A stretch of 64,000 nucleotides of DNA. Origin: Gammaproteobacteria bacterium. GTDB taxonomy: Bacteria; Pseudomonadota; Gammaproteobacteria; SZUA-140. The translations under genes were made by a program, and so were the position numbers. The notes beneath the pieces are model-generated. The model saw only the letters and a program-made list of their open reading frames with translations, had not been told where the DNA came from and did not search any database. Numbering within the stretch: the stretch's first letter is position 1; each line of letters begins with the position of its first letter. Where the stretch lies: contig JAKISP010000017.1 in NCBI GenBank assembly GCA_021648525.1, positions 1 to 64,000 on the forward strand, given 5' to 3'. Of the stretch, positions 34,998 through 44,122 are shown piece after piece.

Positions 34998-36596
34998 ATG
35001 AAAAACGTCACGAATTCAACACTAATTATTTCTGTATCCATATTTTTAATCGCATTTGGAAATTTTGCATTTTTTTCCAATGTGCTGAACTCTTATCCTC
35101 TCAACCTTAAAAATAGTCTGTTCCTGCTCTCCCTGGTGATTGTCTTTGGCTGCTTTATCATTATATTACTTTCACTACTTTGTTATAAACAGACAACCAA
35201 ACCGGTGTTGATAACAATCCTGCTTATCTCTTCATTTAGCGCCTACTTTATGGATAGCTATAACGTTATTATTGATGATGTGATGATCGATAATATCATC
35301 AAAACAGATCTCGCAGAGTCTATGGATCTAGTCAGTTTTAAACAGTTTATCTACTTTTTTCTGCTAGGCATTATACCTTCGCTAGTGGTTTACAAAATAC
35401 CAGTAACTGCCTCTTCGCACAAAAAATCGGTCATAAATAGCATAAAACTTATTGGCACTTCATCTGTTATCGTGGTCGCAATCATTCTTCTCTTTGGCGG
35501 CTTTTACGCCTCATTTATTCGTGAGCACACGCCGCTCAGGTTTTATGCCAACCCCTCATATTACATCTACTCTGCCAGCAAATATGTTGATGCGTTCTTT
35601 GATAACCCGTCATCACCGCTGCAGGAGATTGGACTGGATGCCAAAGTTAAACCCTCAGGTGAACATCGTGAATTGATGGTTTTTGTGGTGGGCGAAACAG
35701 CAAGAGCCGATCACTTCTCCTTGAATGGTTACGCTAGAAAGACCAACCCCTATCTAAAAAATGAAACTGTTATCAGTTTTAACAATACCTGGTCCTGCGG
35801 CACTTCTACAGCCGTTTCGGTACCTTGCATGTTCTCCATATACAACCGCAGCAATTACGAAAAAAACAAGGCAGGGAATACAGAAAACGTACTGGATATC
35901 CTTCATCGGGCAGGGGTTAACGTACTCTGGTTAGACAACAATTCTGATTCAAAAGGTGTCGCAACACGCATCCCTTTTGAAGACTACAGGACGGCCGCCA
36001 CCAATCCGCTCTGCGATATCGAATGTCGTGATATGGGCATGTTAAGCGATCTGAACCGTTATATCATGCAACATCCCGAAGGGGATATTTTTATCGTTCT
36101 ACATCAGATGGGAAATCATGGCCCCGCTTATTACAAACGCTATCCCGCACAGTTTGAACGATTCACCCCAACATGCAAAACCAGTCAACTGGAGCAGTGC
36201 AGTCAGCAGGAAATTATTAACACCTATGACAATGCCATACTCTATAGCGACTATTTTCTATCACAGGTAATCGCACTGCTCAAACAACATGATGACCAAT
36301 TTGAATCAATGATGTTTTATGTCAGTGATCACGGTGAATCACTGGGAAAGAATGGTCTCTATCTTCACGGTCTGCCTTACATCATTGCACCGGATGAACA
36401 AAAGCACGTACCGATGATTATGTGGTTTTGCGACAATGTTGACCGCAATCAGGTAGACACAGATTCACTACAGACAAAAGCCAGCAATCCATACAGCCAC
36501 GATAATCTTTTTCACACCATCCTGGGTTTAATGGAAATCACTACAACGGTGTATGACCAAAACATGGATATCATTGATCACTCTGATAGCGGCTGA
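34998..36596 (+). CDS. eptA: phosphoethanolamine transferase (EptA/MCR family)
   Basis: Adds phosphoethanolamine to lipid A or other envelope acceptors in the periplasm, lowering surface negative charge and raising resistance to cationic agents. 532 residues: five N-terminal membrane helices, then a catalytic domain with FVVGETARADHFS, the Thr nucleophile in WSCGTSTAVSVPCMFS, paired cysteines (PLCDIECRD, CKTSQLEQC) and the C-terminal YVSDHGESLG metal site. Length and motifs are those of EptA. Which acceptor is used cannot be told. Confidence 0.93.
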   Translation: MKNVTNSTLIISVSIFLIAFGNFAFFSNVLNSYPLNLKNSLFLLSLVIVFGCFIIILLSLLCYKQTTKPVLITILLISSFSAYFMDSYNVIIDDVMIDNIIKTDLAESMDLVSFKQFIYFFLLGIIPSLVVYKIPVTASSHKKSVINSIKLIGTSSVIVVAIILLFGGFYASFIREHTPLRFYANPSYYIYSASKYVDAFFDNPSSPLQEIGLDAKVKPSGEHRELMVFVVGETARADHFSLNGYARKTNPYLKNETVISFNNTWSCGTSTAVSVPCMFSIYNRSNYEKNKAGNTENVLDILHRAGVNVLWLDNNSDSKGVATRIPFEDYRTAATNPLCDIECRDMGMLSDLNRYIMQHPEGDIFIVLHQMGNHGPAYYKRYPAQFERFTPTCKTSQLEQCSQQEIINTYDNAILYSDYFLSQVIALLKQHDDQFESMMFYVSDHGESLGKNGLYLHGLPYIIAPDEQKHVPMIMWFCDNVDRNQVDTDSLQTKASNPYSHDNLFHTILGLMEITTTVYDQNMDIIDHSDSG

Positions 36597-36934
36597 ACAG
36601 CCCACTGGAAATGATGCATAGCGAATCACTACTGTCCTGTTAATTTGAAAGAGATCTCACTGCTTCTGAAGACTATCAGCCAGTGACAGGTAACATGATT
36701 GTTTGAGACATCCGGTTCAAAATGAAGCACTACCGCTTTTCCCTTTGAAAAAAGGGGGTTGAGGAGGATGTATCAAGCTTGCAACGTACTGAAATCATAT
36801 TGGTTTTTCTCCGGCTTTCAAACCTCCCCAGCCCCTCTTTGCTAAAGAGGAGAGAATCCGGTTCAGCCGATGGTACACCACCGGTGCAACACTCTGTCTT
36901 CTTGAGGCGACCATTATCGTGTGAGGTAGCAGGT
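36597..36934. repeat. gene-free interval with palindromic repeats
   Basis: No gene. Two related units occur in opposite orientation: one near 36738 (CCCTTTGAAAAAAGGGGG) and one near 36825 (CCTCCCCAGCCCCTCTTTGC, then AAAGAGGAG). Both are of the dispersed intergenic palindrome type common in environmental Gammaproteobacteria. A short direct repeat (ATCCGGTTCA) flanks them at about 36710 and 36857. Confidence 0.5.
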
Positions 36935-36966
36935 TTGACTCTGTACTGCAGTACGGAGTTTAAACT
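36935..36966 (+). promoter_or_regulatory. mer promoter/operator (MerR site)
   Basis: TTGACT (36935-36940), a 19-base spacer CTGTACTGCAGTACGGAGT and TTAAAC (or TAAACT after 20 bases). The central GTAC...GTACGGA dyad is nearly that of the Tn501 mer operator. It lies about 35 bases before merT. The operator differs clearly from the CTGGAG/CTCCAG dyad beside merR. Confidence 0.85.
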
Positions 36967-36999
36967 CTGTAATACTGCCCATACTGCAAGGAACACTGC

Positions 37000-37371
37000 A
37001 TGCCCAAGCCAGAACAACACAGTGAAAACACGCTATCCAGAGGCACCTTGTTTGCCGGGGTGATTGCCGGCATCACCGCCTCGGCCTGTTGCCTCGGCCC
37101 ATTGGTATTATTAATGCTCGGCATCAGTGGCAGCTGGATCGGCAACCTCACCGCAATGGAACCCTACCGGCCGATTTTCATCGGGCTCACACTGCTGTTT
37201 CTGGGCCTTGCCTTGCGCAAACTCTATTTCATACCACAAAGCTGCGCCGTCGATAAGTCTTGCGCCAGGCCTGCTAACCTGCGCAAACAACGCATTCTAT
37301 TTTGGTTCATCACCAGCTTAATCATCGCAATGGTCGCCTTCCCCTGGTATGCGCCGCTGTTTTTAGAATAA
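37000..37371 (+). CDS. merT: mercuric ion transporter MerT
   Basis: Inner-membrane protein that brings Hg(II) from MerP to cytoplasmic MerA. 123 residues, three membrane helices. The vicinal cysteine pair in helix 1 (ITASACCLGPLVLL) and the second pair in the loop (SCAVDKSCA) are the mercury-relay ligands of MerT. First gene of merTPA; AAGGAAC precedes the ATG. Confidence 0.93.
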   Translation: MPKPEQHSENTLSRGTLFAGVIAGITASACCLGPLVLLMLGISGSWIGNLTAMEPYRPIFIGLTLLFLGLALRKLYFIPQSCAVDKSCARPANLRKQRILFWFITSLIIAMVAFPWYAPLFLE

Positions 37372-37398
37372 CGTGTTTCTTGAATAATGAGGGAAATT

Positions 37399-39095
<1,697 letters not shown>

Positions 39096-39117
39096 AAAAA
39101 GGCCGCCTGTATTCTGA

Positions 39118-39723
39118 TTATCTTGTAAAGGCGGCCAGCAACACAGCGGCGTCCCGCACTGCGGCGGCAAACTCCCGTGTTGCTTTGTCCGATGAGGCCA
39201 GCTCGTCGGCTTTGGCAATCAACGCCTCAAGAGAGATCCCGGCATAACCATCGATCAACCCGGTGCCAACATTACCGTCATAGTCCACCACATATTTTTC
39301 CTTGATACCCAGAATCACGGCCTGAGTGAGATGTTTATGCGCGTCGATACCCACCGCAATTTTCAAATCACCATGGCGATAACCCATCTGGGTGACATAA
39401 GCGGCGCCCAGCACCTTGCCACTCTTTTTATCAGTGGCCAGATAATAGCTGTAGCGCTGGTCATCCAGTTTCACGCCGTAGGTTTTTTCCGCCCACTCAC
39501 GGGCACCATCTTTCAACGGCTGTTTGCGTGTAACGATTTTCGCGTCGGCAGGCAGCATCGCTTTTAATGCCTCTTTCTTCTTCATAAAGGTGACCGTCGG
39601 CCCGGCATGGCCTTTATGTGCCTCAGCATTTTGCGGCCAGAATGAGGTGCCCAGGGTGAGACAAATTGCCAATACAGGCATTAATAGATAAACGAACGGG
39701 TTGTAACTTTTATTCAAGTTCAT
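39118..39723 (-). CDS. exported FMN-binding domain protein
   Basis: 201 residues. Signal peptide (MPVLAICLTLGTSFWPQNAEA) then HKGHAG and an FMN-bind (RnfG/NosR-like) domain: GKVLGAAYVTQMGYRHGDLKIAVGID (in part), then VVDYDGNVGTGLIDGYAG, where a Thr could carry covalent FMN. Probably a periplasmic flavoprotein in electron transfer. Third large gene of a leftward operon with the DUF4198 protein and an outer-membrane protein; separated from them by 155 bases holding a tiny ORF. AAGGAATT precedes the ATG. Confidence 0.8.
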   Translation of the reverse strand: MNLNKSYNPFVYLLMPVLAICLTLGTSFWPQNAEAHKGHAGPTVTFMKKKEALKAMLPADAKIVTRKQPLKDGAREWAEKTYGVKLDDQRYSYYLATDKKSGKVLGAAYVTQMGYRHGDLKIAVGIDAHKHLTQAVILGIKEKYVVDYDGNVGTGLIDGYAGISLEALIAKADELASSDKATREFAAAVRDAAVLLAAFTR

Positions 39724-39816
39724 TGTAATTCCTTAAATTACGATTAGTGTCGACCGACCGCTTTCATCCACCACCGTTCACACTGCATTCGAAAATGAGA
39801 TAAAGGCAAAACAGAG

Positions 39817-39873
39817 TCAGATAGTCATTGCCATGGCAACCGTCATGCAAGCAAAACTAAAAGGGTTAATCAT
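39817..39873 (-). CDS. candidate 18-residue hydrophobic small protein
   Basis: Encodes MINPFSFACMTVAMAMTI. A strong ribosome site (GAGGTGA) includes the stop codon of the DUF4198 gene and lies six bases before the ATG, as expected for coupled translation. One short hydrophobic helix with Cys and Met. It may be a real micro-protein or a leader peptide controlling the downstream FMN-binding gene. Too short to be certain. Confidence 0.35.
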   Translation of the reverse strand: MINPFSFACMTVAMAMTI

Positions 39874-39878
39874 AAAAA

Positions 39879-40685
39879 TCACCTCTCGATGTCATGTGTT
39901 TTGATCCACAACACAGCACCCAATTCAACCGGGTAGTCTTTGCCAGCATGACTCATCGCCTCTTCACTCTCGACTAAAGCAGCCATTCCCCACCAACCTG
40001 ATTTTGGCATCGAAAAAGCGAATACACCATTCACATCCGCTTTAACAACCTGGGTAATAAAAGGATCTGCTGGTGTTGTTACCTCACCTTTTTCATTGTA
40101 ATACTCCACCCCAACACGGGCAAAAGGCACTGGTTTTCCTTTGTGTTTAACGATGCCGCGAAACAGGTTATTAGTCCATAAGCCATAAGGACGAGTCAGT
40201 GGCATGATTTCGACCGGCAGCCCCAGTTCATGATCCCAGCCCTCTTCCATACCAAAGGCATTCACGATGTTCTTGGTGTAGTGAATAATAAAGCGCTCTT
40301 CGGCGGCCTCCCAATAGGGCTGAGGTACCACAAAAAAGAGATGATCACCTGGTTTTCTGATTTTGTAACGGGCTTGATAGGCTGACAAGGTGTCACCTGC
40401 ACGATCCTGGTATTTGATCTCCTGTAGCGTACCCAGCAAATCAATTTCCTTACCCGCCACCCAGACACCGAAGCGTTCTGGTTTTTTCATATTGAGCCCC
40501 ATCCCTTCAAAGGGATGGGTGAAAATAAGATCAAGCTTAAGCTGCCGACTTTCACCGGCAGAGACAATCTCATCTGAAGGGATAATCATCTGAAAATGAG
40601 CGTAGCCTGGCGCAACTACGCCAGCCATACAGGTCATCATGATCATTCTTGTTACGAACCGATTAAACCACGGTTTATTTTTCAT
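39879..40685 (-). CDS. DUF4198 (NikK-like) periplasmic protein
   Basis: 268 residues. Signal peptide (MMTCMAGVVAPGYA) leaving an N-terminal HFQMIIPSDE, a conserved start of mature DUF4198 proteins that may use the N-terminal His as a metal ligand. The family includes NikK, a periplasmic component of nickel/cobalt ECF transporters. The rest is beta-rich (FTHPFEGMGLNMKKP, GVFAFSMPKSGWWGMAAL). No ECF transporter genes are nearby; partners are an outer-membrane protein upstream and an FMN-binding protein downstream. Confidence 0.8.
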   Translation of the reverse strand: MKNKPWFNRFVTRMIMMTCMAGVVAPGYAHFQMIIPSDEIVSAGESRQLKLDLIFTHPFEGMGLNMKKPERFGVWVAGKEIDLLGTLQEIKYQDRAGDTLSAYQARYKIRKPGDHLFFVVPQPYWEAAEERFIIHYTKNIVNAFGMEEGWDHELGLPVEIMPLTRPYGLWTNNLFRGIVKHKGKPVPFARVGVEYYNEKGEVTTPADPFITQVVKADVNGVFAFSMPKSGWWGMAALVESEEAMSHAGKDYPVELGAVLWIKTHDIER

Positions 40686-40703
40686 AATGGTCCCAGGTAT
40701 TGA

Positions 40704-41738
40704 TTAAAGAGCCGTACTCCAACCCACACTCCAACGGTACTTTTCATCGTTAGAGATGCCTGTTAGCTCCTGGTAGATTGGATATGAAACATTGGTATAG
40801 ATGGTCTGTTTATCATTAAGACTAAAACTAATACCAGGTGACAGGTAGATCACATCACCACCACTATTCTTTTTGATCTCATCGTTCTCAATGTCCTGAT
40901 CAAAGAATATACCGTTAAGCTCGATTACAGGCACAATTGAACCATGGTGTGCAAAACTCGTCGCCACATCAAGCTGCCAGGAATTACCCGAACGAAATTG
41001 CTTAGCACCCTGTGTACCAAAACGATAGATCACGTTTGCATCAATCGCGACCTGTTCCGTGAGATGCCCACTGTAAGCCACACCACCCTGAAAGGTAATC
41101 GCACCACTTCCTGGTTGATTGTGTGTGCCGATGATTTCACGCTCTCCTGTTCCCCTGTTTACATCTGTTTGATTAGTAATTTTCCCCGTCGGCAGGATAA
41201 CACCAAAAACAGAAGCCCACTGATTATCACCATCGTTAAAAAAGCGGTAACGACTCGTAATCAGCATATCGCCGATTCCAGGCGACTCAGCAGTGGAAGA
41301 GATACAGTTAGCGCTACCCGGGTTGCCTTTAACGGCTGGCGTAGCGGTAAAACAGTTACTGGCATTTTGATCGCCGTTATCTTTAAACCCTTTGAAATTG
41401 TTATATTGCAGCATGAAACTGATATCCATATCTTCATTGACCGGAAAGCCAAATGAAAGAAAGTAGGCATCTTCGCTGGAATGCATATGCACATCTTCAC
41501 CATCGGCCCTGAAATCGATCAACTGCTGATCGCTGAAGGTTTCATAACGGCGTGCATCCCAGCGGACACCAACCACCGATTTTTCAAGAATAGCAGCGCC
41601 AACGGTATTGATGCTGCCACCGCCACCGCCACGAATTGATTCACCATGCGCATGGACAGATGTCATCCCCCCTATCCATAAAGGTAAGCTGGCGGTGGCC
41701 AGGAGTATTGCCTTCTGTAATGATCTATATTTTAGCAT
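40704..41738 (-). CDS. outer-membrane beta-barrel protein
   Basis: 344 residues. Signal peptide (AILLATASLPLWIGGMTSVHA), mature N-terminus HGESIRGGGGGSINTVG, then beta-strand alternation with a C-terminal strand KYRWSVGWSTAL. Similar in style to the MetA-pathway-type outer-membrane family (DMLITSRYRFFNDGDNQ, GVILPTGKITNQTD). The histidine near the mature N-terminus and linkage to DUF4198 suggest an outer-membrane metal-uptake or export component. Its 300-base leader contains a terminator-like hairpin. Confidence 0.7.
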   Translation of the reverse strand: MLKYRSLQKAILLATASLPLWIGGMTSVHAHGESIRGGGGGSINTVGAAILEKSVVGVRWDARRYETFSDQQLIDFRADGEDVHMHSSEDAYFLSFGFPVNEDMDISFMLQYNNFKGFKDNGDQNASNCFTATPAVKGNPGSANCISSTAESPGIGDMLITSRYRFFNDGDNQWASVFGVILPTGKITNQTDVNRGTGEREIIGTHNQPGSGAITFQGGVAYSGHLTEQVAIDANVIYRFGTQGAKQFRSGNSWQLDVATSFAHHGSIVPVIELNGIFFDQDIENDEIKKNSGGDVIYLSPGISFSLNDKQTIYTNVSYPIYQELTGISNDEKYRWSVGWSTAL

Positions 41739-41904
41739 TTTGTGAGTAAACTCCCTGATAGTCTTAGTCTGTTCAATTATTCGTGGTGGTCACGGGGTGA
41801 TGACCATCGTTACGGCTATGAGTCACCTTACGGTGAAAATACCGCTGGCAAGTTGAGTCGCATACCATCTATTGATTTCCCTTAAATGTCAGTTGCTGAG
41901 TAAA

Positions 41905-41940
41905 AGCCGAGTGGCAAGGGGGTTACCAGACCACTCGGCT
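41905..41940 (-). terminator. terminator-like hairpin in operon leader
   Basis: Minus strand: AGCCGAGTGG pairs with CCACTCGGCT (10 bp) followed by TTTTA. It lies between the predicted promoter (about 42040) and the outer-membrane gene start (41738), so it could act as an attenuator. It could also be the terminator of the upstream CDF transcript. Confidence 0.5.
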
Positions 41941-42021
41941 CAACGACGGAAAAACATGATTCCCACCCAGCGTTTATCGTCTTGTCACTCAAAAATATGA
42001 GCGTCCTGCTCACCAGTCAAA

Positions 42022-42068
42022 GTAACACGATAAAATTCATCGTAACACCAATAATGGCATGATGTCAA
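42022..42068 (-). promoter_or_regulatory. promoter with overlapping repeat operator
   Basis: Minus strand: TTGACA (42068-42063), 17-base spacer, TTACGA (42045-42040). Two direct copies of GTAACAC (42022-42028 and 42042-42048), 20 bases apart, and an ACGAT/ATCGT pair cover the -10 region, a good position for a repressor. Regulator unknown. Confidence 0.5.
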
Positions 42069-42155
42069 TATTCGTGTCACAAACAAGGCCTGTTCCTACT
42101 GATATTTCACCCAGATCTCACGCTCACCACTGCAGTCACTCAATTTGCCGGACGT

Positions 42156-42189
42156 GCTGAATAGTCAGATTTATCACTATCTATTCAGC
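42156..42189. other. stem-loop after CDF gene
   Basis: GCTGAATAG (42156-42164) pairs with CTATTCAGC (42181-42189), just after the cation diffusion facilitator stop codon on the minus strand. No T-run, so mRNA stabilisation or partial termination are both possible. Confidence 0.4.
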
Positions 42190-42201
42190 TCACCAGAAAA
42201 T

Positions 42202-43086
42202 TTAGCCGCAGCCCTGATTACAATGATCGACTTCAAACTCTAACGTTGAATGAGTGATTTTGAACTTCCGCCCCAGCTCAGCTTTTATCAGAACCTTAAC
42301 GCTCTCCGTCTCACCAAAGTCACCAATCACCACGTGAGCTTCGAGCGCATTGTTGTGTTCATCCAGCTGCCAGAGATGCAGGTGGTGAATATTGAGGACA
42401 CCTTCGATACTTTCTATCACTTCAACCACCTCGTCGACATTAATCCCCTGCGGCGCCCCCTGCATAAGAATATGGATGGTTTTAGGTAACATCGTCGCCG
42501 CCTGATAAAGCACGTAAGCAGCAATCAGTAATGTAAGCACCGTGTCCGTCCAGTACCACTCATAAAGAATAATGAGACTACCCGCGACAATCACACCAAG
42601 CGAAGCCAGTGCATCCGAGACATTATGCAGAAAAGCGGCGCGCATATTCATGCTCTGTTTAGACATGCTGTAGGTCAACAGCGCCGTGAGCACATCAATC
42701 ACCAGTGCAATGCCAGCCACAATCACCACCAGCCACCCCTCAATGATCTGCGGCTCATAAATGCGCCACAACGCCTCGTAGATCAGATAGAGCCCAACAA
42801 TCACCAGTGTGACGAGATTAATCAACGCCGCAATCACCTCTGCCCGCTTGTAGCCAAAGGTTTTGAAATGATCGGCAGGTCGCCTGCCGATCTTACGTGC
42901 GACCAAAGCAATCAGCAGAGAAGCCGCATCACTGAAGTTGTGCAGCGCGTCAGCTATTAGCGCCAGACTGCCAGAGACAATACCACCGATCACCTGCGCC
43001 AGCGTCAACAACATATTGATGATGATGGCGACAATCAGCCGTCGGTCGTTCATGTTTTCTGTATGGTGGTGGTGCTCGTGTGCCAT
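42202..43086 (-). CDS. czcD: cation diffusion facilitator (CzcD/ZitB-like)
   Basis: Inner-membrane proton antiporter exporting Zn(II), Co(II) or Cd(II). 294 residues: His-rich N-terminus (HEHHHHTENM), six membrane helices with metal-site motifs in TM2 (ADALHNFSDAASLL: HxxxD) and TM5 (FLHNVSDALASLG: HxxxD), and a cytoplasmic C-terminal domain ending DHCNQGCG with extra Cys. The TM2 His/Asp set points to zinc preference. Separate from the czcCBA genes by the DUF3943 gene but on the same strand. Confidence 0.9.
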   Translation of the reverse strand: MAHEHHHHTENMNDRRLIVAIIINMLLTLAQVIGGIVSGSLALIADALHNFSDAASLLIALVARKIGRRPADHFKTFGYKRAEVIAALINLVTLVIVGLYLIYEALWRIYEPQIIEGWLVVIVAGIALVIDVLTALLTYSMSKQSMNMRAAFLHNVSDALASLGVIVAGSLIILYEWYWTDTVLTLLIAAYVLYQAATMLPKTIHILMQGAPQGINVDEVVEVIESIEGVLNIHHLHLWQLDEHNNALEAHVVIGDFGETESVKVLIKAELGRKFKITHSTLEFEVDHCNQGCG

Positions 43087-43122
43087 ATGTATGAGGATAT
43101 GATAATGATGCTAAAAAACGGA

Positions 43123-44028
43123 TTACCAGCGCATGGACATTTTCAAACCAAAATCTGACGACCCTATATATCTCCGTTGATTGTTCTCTCCAAAGCGGGT
43201 TTCGTTAACAATAGCCGTTTGAAATTGCGGCCCTAACATAGGGCGCAGTGATACCGAAGCATTACCACCAAACCAGCTTTCAACTTTTTTGTTCATTGAG
43301 CCAATCGGGTCGGTCATCACCATTATAAACTTATCGGTGCCCGTTAACTGACCAGTCGATCTTTTCTGGATATCGGCCCGTACCTCCATAAAATATTTGC
43401 CCACAAAATAGCCCGCTACTGGCGTAACGATAAGATCCTGTATTGAGGGTTCTTCAAAAAATGCCTCCGCACCAAACTCATAGAGAGATGACAACGTTGC
43501 GGCATACCAGAACGAACCCACTGGACCAAAGCCTCGTTCCTGCGCTCGCACATAATAGGTGCCGCCCCAGTAAGGATGCAAAACGTAGTTAAGCCACCAG
43601 TCATCTTTATCCCAGACAATTCGGCTGACATTATCCTTGTACTGCTGGATACTGAAGTCATCCTTTGTCTCATCTGTCCAGCCCGAGATACTGGCAGGCA
43701 TCACATAAAGCACACCGATAATAGAGAGCTGGTAGCCCAGAAAATAGGCCGTATCCTTTTTTAACCCATCCCAGTCGGGGCTGCTCAACACATTAAGAGA
43801 TGCCGATGGCTTCGCTAGCGGTAGCGATAAATCCAGTGAATCACCAGACGCTGATACCCCTTCAGCACTCGCCAGCAGATCGAAATTATCGATCCGCTCA
43901 GCATTCAGCCATTGAAATGGGGGGGGGCTGAAATCACCCTCAACTTCCCCCCAGGCAGCCACTGGCAACAGTAAAAAATTAACCAGAGCGATTGCTCTGA
44001 TCATTCGGGCAGCAGAACACTTACACAT
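43123..44028 (-). CDS. DUF3943 domain protein
   Basis: 301 residues. Signal peptide (ALVNFLLLPVAAWG). The central segment matches DUF3943: WLNYVLHPYWGGTYYVRAQERGF in part, then FGAEAFFEEPSIQDLIVTPVAGYFVG. Later strands look like an outer-membrane or periplasmic barrel. Function unknown; members often sit beside envelope or efflux genes. An internal ATG at residue 9 is an alternative start. Lies between czcA and the CDF gene on the same strand. Confidence 0.8.
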   Translation of the reverse strand: MCKCSAARMIRAIALVNFLLLPVAAWGEVEGDFSPPPFQWLNAERIDNFDLLASAEGVSASGDSLDLSLPLAKPSASLNVLSSPDWDGLKKDTAYFLGYQLSIIGVLYVMPASISGWTDETKDDFSIQQYKDNVSRIVWDKDDWWLNYVLHPYWGGTYYVRAQERGFGPVGSFWYAATLSSLYEFGAEAFFEEPSIQDLIVTPVAGYFVGKYFMEVRADIQKRSTGQLTGTDKFIMVMTDPIGSMNKKVESWFGGNASVSLRPMLGPQFQTAIVNETRFGENNQRRYIGSSDFGLKMSMRW

Positions 44029-44122
44029 TACTTATCCTCATTACCTGATTTTGAAGTGAGACCATACAGCAGCAAAGTGCTAGCAGCAATTGGTGGCCAA
44101 TTTTCCATTTTATCTACGTTGC

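Noticed and set aside
34741-35001. Independent membrane-protein gene before eptA
   Set aside because: GTG start without ribosome site, no recognisable family, overlaps the eptA start; reported only as a doubtful interval.
41739-42045. Cobalamin or NiCo riboswitch in the leader of the outer-membrane/DUF4198 operon
   Set aside because: I could not find the conserved cobalamin box or the NiCo core; only a terminator-like hairpin is supported.
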